Positions 4,902-6,077 of a stretch of 6,077 nt of DNA are shown here, one piece after another; the first letter of the stretch is position 1, and each line of letters begins with the position of its first letter. Origin of the DNA: an uncultured Oscillospiraceae bacterium (GTDB lineage: Bacteria > Bacillota > Clostridia > Oscillospirales > Oscillospiraceae); assembly GCA_959022875.1 (NCBI GenBank), contig CAUFAM010000077.1, positions 1-6,077 on the forward strand, read 5' to 3'. The notes beneath the pieces are model-generated. The model had not been told where the DNA came from. It did not search any database and was given only the letters and a program-made list of their open reading frames with translations. The translations under genes were made by a program, and so were the position numbers.

Positions 4902-6077
4902 TTACTTGTTGGTGCGGCGCCAGATGTGCATCTTCTCCGCGTCCTGGATGAGCTGCTCACGGAAGTCGGGGTGGGCAATGGAGATGATAGCCTCGGCACG
5001 CTCCCAGGTGGACAGGCCCTTCAGGTTGACCATGCCGTACTCGGTGACGATATAGTGCACGCAGGAGCGGGGATCGGTGCAGATGGAGCCGGGGGTCAGA
5101 GTGGGGACAATGCGGCTCTTGACGCTGCCGTCCTTGCCGGTGACGGTGGAGGACATGCAGATAAAGCTCTTGCCGCCGTTGGACAGGTAAGCACCCATGG
5201 CGAAGTCCAGCTGGCCGCCGGTGCCGGAGATGTGCTTGGTGCCGGCGGATTCAGCGTTCACCTGGCCGAACAGGTCCATGTCGATGGCGTTGTTGATGGA
5301 GATAAAGTTGTCGATCTGGGCAATGACCCGCACATCGTTGGTGTAGTCCACAGGGGCGGCCATCACGTCGGGGTTGCGGTTCACGTAGTCATAGAGCTTC
5401 TGGGTGCCGGCGGCGAAGGCGAAGACCTGGCGGCCGCGGTCCAGGGCCTTGTGCCGGCCGGTAATCTTGCCGGCGGCGGCCATGTCCACAAAGCCGTCCA
5501 CATACATCTCGGTGTGGACAGACAGGTCCTTCAGGTCGGACTGGGCAATCATGGCACCAATGGTGTTGGGCATACCGCCGATGCCCAGCTGCAGGCAGGC
5601 GCCGTTGGGGATCTCAGGCACCACCAGGTTGGCCACGGCACGGTCCACATCGGTGGGCTCGCCGCCGCCGCCCAGCTGGGCCACGGGGGGATTGTCGCCC
5701 TCTACCACATAGGCCACGTCCTTGATGTTGATCTCAGTGCCGGTGAGGCCGTAGACCCAGGGCATGTTCTGGTTGACTTCCACGATGATGCACTTGGCCC
5801 GGCTCATCAGGTCACCCAGGTGAGAGGCGGCCAGACCGAAGTTAAAGTTGCCGTGGGCATCCATGGGAGTGGTCTGGAGCATAACGACGTCCACAGGAGC
5901 CAGGTTCTCACGGTAGAACCGGGGCAGCTCAGAATAGCGCATGGGGCCGAAATAGCCCATGCCCTTGGAGATGATCTTCCGATCCAGACCGCTGCAGTGC
6001 CAGGAGTTCCAGGTGAAGTGGTCCCCGGCGTCATCCGCCTTGCATACCTCGGGCATCCACATGGTCACGCCGCCGTG
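4902..6077 (-). CDS. Butyryl-CoA:acetate CoA-transferase-type enzyme, N-terminus outside window
   Basis: The visible 391 residues extend to the right edge without a start. Family members of about 445 residues imply that roughly 50 N-terminal residues are missing. This is the acetyl-CoA hydrolase/transferase family containing 4-hydroxybutyrate CoA-transferase and butyryl-CoA:acetate CoA-transferase (But). These enzymes move CoA between acyl groups through a glutamyl-CoA intermediate. The catalytic Glu is in HTEMYVDGF, at about residue 190 of the visible part (codon 5510-5508). The CoA-site motif GTGGQLDF is at about 285-292. The segments HFTWNSWH, RYSELPRFYREN, IPNGACLQLGIGGMPN, VDYTNDVR, LDFAMGAYLSNGGKSFI, TEYGMVNLKGLSTWERAEA and the ending AEKMHIWRR closely follow But of known butyrate producers, as I recall them. 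It would then catalyse the last step of butyrate formation from butyryl-CoA and acetate in the cytosol. The related 4-hydroxybutyrate or another short-chain acyl specificity cannot be excluded. Confidence 0.85.
   Translation of the reverse strand, partial: HGGVTMWMPEVCKADDAGDHFTWNSWHCSGLDRKIISKGMGYFGPMRYSELPRFYRENLAPVDVVMLQTTPMDAHGNFNFGLAASHLGDLMSRAKCIIVEVNQNMPWVYGLTGTEINIKDVAYVVEGDNPPVAQLGGGGEPTDVDRAVANLVVPEIPNGACLQLGIGGMPNTIGAMIAQSDLKDLSVHTEMYVDGFVDMAAAGKITGRHKALDRGRQVFAFAAGTQKLYDYVNRNPDVMAAPVDYTNDVRVIAQIDNFISINNAIDMDLFGQVNAESAGTKHISGTGGQLDFAMGAYLSNGGKSFICMSSTVTGKDGSVKSRIVPTLTPGSICTDPRSCVHYIVTEYGMVNLKGLSTWERAEAIISIAHPDFREQLIQDAEKMHIWRRTNK

Noticed and set aside
4902..6077. Functional link of the CoA-transferase to the ergothioneine operon (for example activation of thiourocanate)
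   Set aside because: It lies on the opposite strand behind a strong bidirectional terminator, and its sequence resembles short-chain But-type enzymes. Nothing in the window ties it to the operon.

Overview
The window looks like part of the chromosome of an anaerobic gut Firmicute, probably from the Oscillospiraceae (the Flavonifractor / Lawsonibacter / Intestinimonas group). This placement is an inference. It rests on the GC-rich coding sequence with strong AGGAGG-type ribosome binding sites, a butyryl-CoA:acetate CoA-transferase-type gene, and a PAS-containing sigma-54 activator of the kind common in clostridia. No rRNA, tRNA, CRISPR array or mobile element is visible.

Layout. Positions 1-624 (minus) hold the N-terminal 208 residues of a PAS-domain regulator. 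A divergent control region of about 300 bp follows (625-928). It contains a sigma-A promoter for the regulator, three copies of a TATTGCA half-site at 19-bp spacing, and, about 130-170 bp downstream of these, a textbook -24/-12 sigma-54 promoter (843-859). That promoter drives a plus-strand operon: a possible 12-codon leader peptide overlapping the next start, a BCCT-family betaine transporter (929-2527), a histidine ammonia-lyase-fold enzyme that lacks the MIO-forming Ala-Ser-Gly (2581-4122), and a small two-helix membrane protein (4119-4373). The operon ends at a perfect 18-bp hairpin (4373-4413). Next come two very small genes: a minus-strand 39-aa gene (4445-4564), and a plus-strand 53-aa DUF3006-like gene (4696-4857) with its own sigma-A promoter. 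A strong bidirectional terminator (4857-4891) separates these from a 5'-truncated minus-strand CoA-transferase gene (4902-6077).

How it fits together. The main system is most simply read as an inducible ergothioneine (thiohistidine betaine) utilisation operon. The BCCT carrier would import the trimethylammonium betaine. The MIO-less lyase would be an ergothionase, eliminating trimethylamine to leave thiourocanate. The divergent PAS/sigma-54 activator would sense the substrate or a metabolic state and switch the operon on from the TATTGCA sites. The operon architecture and the missing MIO triad are seen directly. The substrate is inferred from family knowledge, and another histidine-like betaine remains possible. 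The CoA-transferase is a separate unit of central butyrate metabolism on the opposite strand.
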